Positions 59,325 through 64,000 of a stretch of DNA of 64,000 nt are shown here, piece after piece; the stretch's first letter is position 1, and each line of letters starts with the position of its first letter. Source of the DNA: Taenia hydatigena. Taxonomy: Eukaryota; Platyhelminthes; Cestoda; Cyclophyllidea; Taeniidae. A model generated the notes under the pieces. That model worked only from the letters and a program-made list of their open reading frames with translations, was not told the origin of the DNA and did not search any database. Position numbers and translations under genes: made by a program. The stretch covers positions 62,001-126,000 of the forward strand of contig JADWOT020001773.1 in assembly GCA_036345935.2 (NCBI GenBank), in the 5' to 3' direction.

Positions 59325-59870
59325 AAGTTAATTAAGTCGTTAATCATATTGGAGGTCATCAGCGGTAACTGCTTTCCACCCCGTTGGTAAGTGGAACCAT
59401 CGAAACGCTAAAATTACATGATTTAGGCAAAAGTGAGCTACGTTTTTTTCAGAGGATCATCTTACTTGCTGAGAATTACTCTGTAAAAATGGATATACGG
59501 AACAAAAATTTCATTAGATTGTACTGCATCCTTTAACGAGGAATTCAAGATGAGGGTCCCGCCTTTGGCATTGCTTTGAACATAATGCAGGTAAGAATAA
59601 ATTGAATTTTATGGTTTCTTACCACACTTGTCACGCATTAACTAAAATAGCTGTTTACTGGATGATTAGACTTTACCGCTTATTACCAAGATTTTAAACA
59701 CTAATGCACAGTAAATTGCTATGGTACCTACACCTATACAAATTTTAGTCATCCTGGGTTATTTAATAGCTGTGGTGTTCGGATTAGAAGCCTTTAAGGC
59801 AAGGCAAAAAAGGATTTAATCACCAAATAGCTGCTCACCGCCGTTGGAAAGGTCAGAATGGGGTCAGCTT
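59325..59870 (+). pseudogene. Block K, copy 3
   Basis: The first exon (59325-59386) encodes KLIKSLIILEVISGNCFPPR with the strong donor TTG|GTAAGT. The second, after AATTTTAG at 59748, reads ILGYLIAVVFGLEAFKAR and then shifts frame (AAAAAAGG run) before a stop. A further donor-like site, GCAG|GTAAGA at about 59589, is shared with copy 2 (CTCAG|GTAAGA at about 44250). This is the copy with the best splice signals, but it is broken downstream. Confidence 0.5.
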
Positions 59871-62800
59871 TTAAATGGCAGCTTGGATCAAAGTATAAAT
59901 AAGGCATTACACAAGTGAAATAATGCCAACTTAGACAAAGTGTAATGTGCTCTCAGAATTTTTCACCTCAGTCTTAAAGTGATCATCATAAGGTTCCGAC
60001 TTACCTACCTACCTAGTAGCAGGCTCTCTTTCGCAATTGCTACACAGATCTCCTTTGAAACCATAACGTTTTGTGTCATGCAGCTGGACGGAGGGTGCGC
60101 ATTTAAGAAAATAAGGGTGCGCCAAATTTTGTTCATTAAATCTAAATTTGGTTAGGATTAGGCTATAAGTGTTAGGCTACTTGCGTTCCAGTGAAACGCA
60201 TTTCAATTGTAGGACGTTTGGTGCCTAGGAATGAACACAATGTAGTGCGAATGATTTTAATACGAAAACTGGGACAGCATAAGTACATATCTGCGATCTA
60301 GCTTCTTGATATTTTATCGAAACTATTGAATTGTGTACTTGACTCTTCCTTCCGTGTTGCGCATCAGAATTTGAACCTGTCCGATGTTTAAGTAGCTTGT
60401 TTTGACAAAGCAAGTTAAAATAGCGTAAGAATATAAAGTTGCGCTATTTTTGGTCTATTTAGATATAGAGCTGACCAAAATTGTATTCCAGCAGCCTATT
60501 CTATTCAGTAATTGTTAGCGGCAGTTCCTTTATCACCTTGTAAGAGAGTAAGGTTTGGCCGATAATAAGAGCGCCTAGGATGACACAGTTGACAATGAAC
60601 GAATGCGCACTCTCAGTGATCAGAATTGGTTGAATTTGATAGTCATATGCATGTTTTGTTCTGCAAGCGCTTTCAACAAGGGTATAGGGCAAAACTCTTT
60701 GCTCCCCTCTTTAATCCAAGATCGGCCAGAAATGAAACTCACCATTCGGCTTCCTTTTGTACTTGCTTGTAGCAGTTCTTGTTCACATATCTAGCATTTT
60801 TGGCGTGTTCGATATGTGGGGAGTCCGTTTTAGCAAAGAAAGTTGCGATAGTGCAAATACATGCAATTTTGATTCAGACTTGTTCAATATTATGACTTAG
60901 TGGTAGGCTGTCTTCTGCAATTGTTTAGTGTAGCGTAGTGGTCCCATTTCGGCAACGAACTAGAGGCCAGTAAAGTATAGAGCTCCGTTTATTTTTTTCA
61001 ACATTGATGCGAAATTCATCAGACTTGGGTATCAGCAGCTCGTTACCTTCTGTAAGAGATTACAGCAGTTTCCGCTTTAAAATCGGACACCGCATGTGTG
61101 GTCGAGGTGAAGGGTGTCTATCGTGACAAGGAAAGCTGGGATATTACAGGTCTTAAGATGCGTTTTGTTTTGTCTGTTTTGATCTCGAGTTGCCCAGTTA
61201 TGAGATTTGGCTGCTTACTTTTGTAAATCCTTGCAGCAGGTCTTGCTATAAAATCGGGCAATGTCGGTGCACTTAAAATGGAGGTTGTCTATATCGGCAG
61301 GGAGAGCTAAGAAAGCACGGTAATAAAGGAAAGTGAAAAAGTAAGGAAAGGTTTGTGCACTGAGAACAAAGATAAAGCAGTTTAGACTTAAAGATTGAAA
61401 ATGCGAATGTGTGAAAATATGAGATAAAGTTAAGTTGAATAGGAGGAATTACGCAATGCATTTTTTAAAAAGTATAGTTTGCTTTACGGAGTAGAAACAT
61501 ACTTCATGTTTGTCAAACACTTGTCTTCCCTTCTTATTAATAGCATTGGGCAGATAGTTCACTCTGCGTCTGCTCTTGCTTCCTCCTCTTATTGACGATC
61601 CATCCGTGTGCCAATCTCATCCTTCACTTCATTTGCGTAACCGCTTCAATATTGGCGCCTCCTCTAGCGTGCCATTCGAAAAAAATTAAGCTCTTTTCAC
61701 TAAGCCGATCGCTTTATAAATCACTGTCACCTGGTTAGATGAGTGGTTAAGTGAACCAGTGTAGGAAAGGATGGAAGAGGGTAGGAAAGAAGTGAAGAAC
61801 ACTGCACTGCAGCTCCATATCCACGACTTCTCACCTACCCCTTGACTCTTTCGGCTAAGTATTCCTGTTGCTTCACTCATACCGAAGAAGCCCATAGACC
61901 AATATTGCCATTCGAAATGAAAAGTAGCATTCGTACAGGCACAGAATTGGGGCACGCACCAGAAAAGTCCTTTTGCTATAATCATTATCATTTTGGGGGC
62001 GATATGCCGATTTCTTATATCAACATTCTAATCTGCAGACTTACATTTCGTGGCTCAAATATGTTCTTAAATATACTTCAGGAAGCCTGCTGGTGTAAAT
62101 CAACTTGCCTATTATTCATGTCCTACTGTGAAATCACTGTTAAACGGTACGCTAGTCAGGCTTGACCAGATCTGACTAATTTGGACTGTGTCGGGATCGA
62201 CAAGATTGGCAACCGAGGCTAGATTATGACAAGCTTGAGTAAGGCGCCCTATGCGTTACCATTTAAGCCATCTGCAACACTTAAATTTGGCCCGTCCAAT
62301 CAACTTGACGTAAATCTATGCCAAGTGGTCGTCTCTTTCTTTCTTGCAGACATTAGGGATCGAGGTATGCAGACTAGAAGTGGGTCCGATGACGTCTTTG
62401 AAGTAGATAAAGAGGTGCTCTCATGTCACACTCCAACCCATCTTCGGTGAGTGTCTCCTTTGTCGTCCACTACGCTCTACAAGCTTAAGCGCACTGCATT
62501 TTGCATTATGTCAAACCCACCCGAAAGAGGAAGTCAGTACGCCCGCCATTTTAGCTTCTTACCTATATTTTTCTCCTTTGGTAGCATGTAAACGTCACGC
62601 ACCTCTGTGTCCTCTACTCTTCTCTCACCTTTTCTTTCCACCTCATCATCTGCCAGCACCCTCTTTGTAGGCTCCCTTTTATCTCTCCACTAGTCTCAAT
62701 CTCGATTGTGACATGATTAAATAATGCACAGATTCGTAATCCAGATCATACCAGAACAGATTAGACCGGATCTCACTTACTCAGGCTCTGCATAAAATTG

Positions 62801-64000
62801 GATGTTGTTTTAGCATAGCTTTGCTTGAATTACCATCGACTCCTTATTTCCATTTTTCGTTCTGTCACTTTAGTTTGTCCTACTCCACTTCGCCTCGATT
62901 CCGTCTCCTACTTTTACTTCTCCTTTACTTACCTTTTCGAGAGCAGAGTCGCAAACTAGTCGCATCCCTACCTGCCTATCTCACGTCTCAATCCTTTTTT
63001 TCTCTGTAAAGAACCCCTTTGCCTGACTTCACAATACCAAGTAAAATTGTTCGCTTTTGCTCCAGACAGCCTGCTTTGTTCCCGCAATGTATTTACGCCT
63101 GTCTATTTGTTTGCCCAAGTTTATGTGTGCAGCATTGTCCACTTTCACTTTTGTTCATTTGGAGAGTGGCCTTAATTGGCGTCTAACGAAAACAAGCAGG
63201 CACGTGTGTGTGCTTGTGTGTGTGGGTGTGAAGGTGCGTTCTCCCCATCCTCGCCAAATATCTTGTCCTTCTAGTCAATCAAATCGACTACGAGGACAGC
63301 TCCGGCAGACTATGAGGTAGGAGGAGAAAAGAGTTGCGTGAGGGATCCAGAGATGAGAGGCATTCTCGTGGCACTTAAGTGGGAAAATAAAGGTAAAAAG
63401 TCAAATGTAGGGACCAAATCGAGTACCCCATGCATGCATTGTAATGAGCAGACACTTTTCTGTGTTAAACTGTTCAATCATAGTGCCGTCGTTCCTCGTA
63501 CCATCATGCAGCTTGGCAGTCAATCATCTTCACTGTTTTGAACTGGGTAGGCGGTTGATCATCCGTTCTTACTCCAACCACCCACGCTATCAACCGTTGT
63601 CTAAGGTGTCTAATCATTGTGTATAGCAAAAGGAAGACTCCAGTGAACATTGAAAGCAAATGCGATTAAGTGTAGCAATTTTCGTGCCTAATATTACTTG
63701 TGTAGTTCTGAGGCATGTAGTGTGAGCCTGTTGTGGGAGAGGGAAGCGAGAGACAACAGTTTATTCGTGCGGCCATTTGTGTCCGTTTGGATGAAGAGCT
63801 GATCCGATTCAGCAACCATATGCCTATTTCGTCCATCATTTGTAGCTTTTCCTGTCAAATACATTACTGGCTTCTCGTTTGCCTGTAGCTAACTCATTGT
63901 GCAAAACAAATTTTCTTGAACTAAGCGGCTTGCTCTATTCGTTACATTGTTTCGGGTCAATTTTTACGAAGTCGGAATTGGTTTGACTTTTGTTGTTGTT
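59871..64000. other. Third duplicated segment, relic exons only
   Basis: 60190-60500 matches 13000-13400. 61460-61060 (minus) is the broken partner of the ORF at 42593. 61600-61760, 62226-62500 and 62820-63010 are inverted matches of 42250-42080, 41800-41500 and 41170-40980. 63140-63300 resembles 14640-14850. From about 63330 to the end I see nothing to annotate. Confidence 0.45.

Noticed and set aside
1..64000. CRISPR arrays, bacterial operons or phage modules
   Set aside because: No regularly spaced repeats or long contiguous ORFs, and many GT-AG borders; the DNA is eukaryotic.

Overview
The window looks like animal nuclear DNA. It has no long bacterial-style genes, coding capacity comes in short exons with GT/GC...AG borders, and AT-rich non-coding sequence dominates. 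Small introns and LTR-like mini-elements (TG...CA, 5-bp target duplications) would fit a repeat-rich flatworm such as a tapeworm. That taxonomic guess is weak and nothing here proves a species.

The main architecture is a large, imperfect inverted duplication. A left arm (about 2-13 kb) reappears in reverse complement in a right arm (about 45-57.5 kb), centred near 29-30 kb. Another stretch (about 41-44.6 kb) reappears inverted at about 59.2-63 kb. Comparing copies inside the window exposes short exon-like blocks in which codon third positions have changed most while the encoded residues and splice borders are kept. These belong to one or more multi-exon genes that I do not recognise, called here family U (left arm on +, right arm on -) and block K (three copies at 1-0.65 kb, 43.9-44.5 kb and 59.3-59.9 kb). 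Most copies carry stops, frameshifts or lost splice sites, so I read them as decayed or decaying paralogues.

Two recognisable host genes lie between the arms. A gene for an FBXO4-like F-box protein is on the - strand at 27.0-28.2 kb with its main exon intact. A second, broken copy sits inverted at 32.6-33.7 kb, with a Trp-to-stop change and a 1-nt deletion. At 38.7-39.85 kb on the - strand is a divergent ubiquitin-specific protease (USP)-like gene or gene relic, with a Cys box, a DMDEF motif, a zinc-ribbon-like exon and an RLYGYL segment.

Layout: 0-0.65 kb block K; 1.1-5.1 kb LTR-like elements, four of them in one orientation; 5.6-12.5 kb family U left copy; 13-27 kb mostly unassigned, with a CpG-dense patch at 15 kb, a ~1-kb tandem duplication at 16.8-18.3 kb and an (AC)n tract at 21.1 kb; 27-33.7 kb the F-box pair; 35.5-36.8 kb a ~650-bp tandem duplication; 38.7-39.85 kb the USP-like gene; 40-44.6 kb duplicated segment with block K; 45.2-55.3 kb family U right copy, interrupted by ~2.2 kb of arm-specific sequence; 56.5-58.4 kb two more LTR-like elements; 59.2-63.3 kb the third duplicated segment.

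No rRNA, tRNA, CRISPR array, operon or complete transposase or polymerase gene could be supported.
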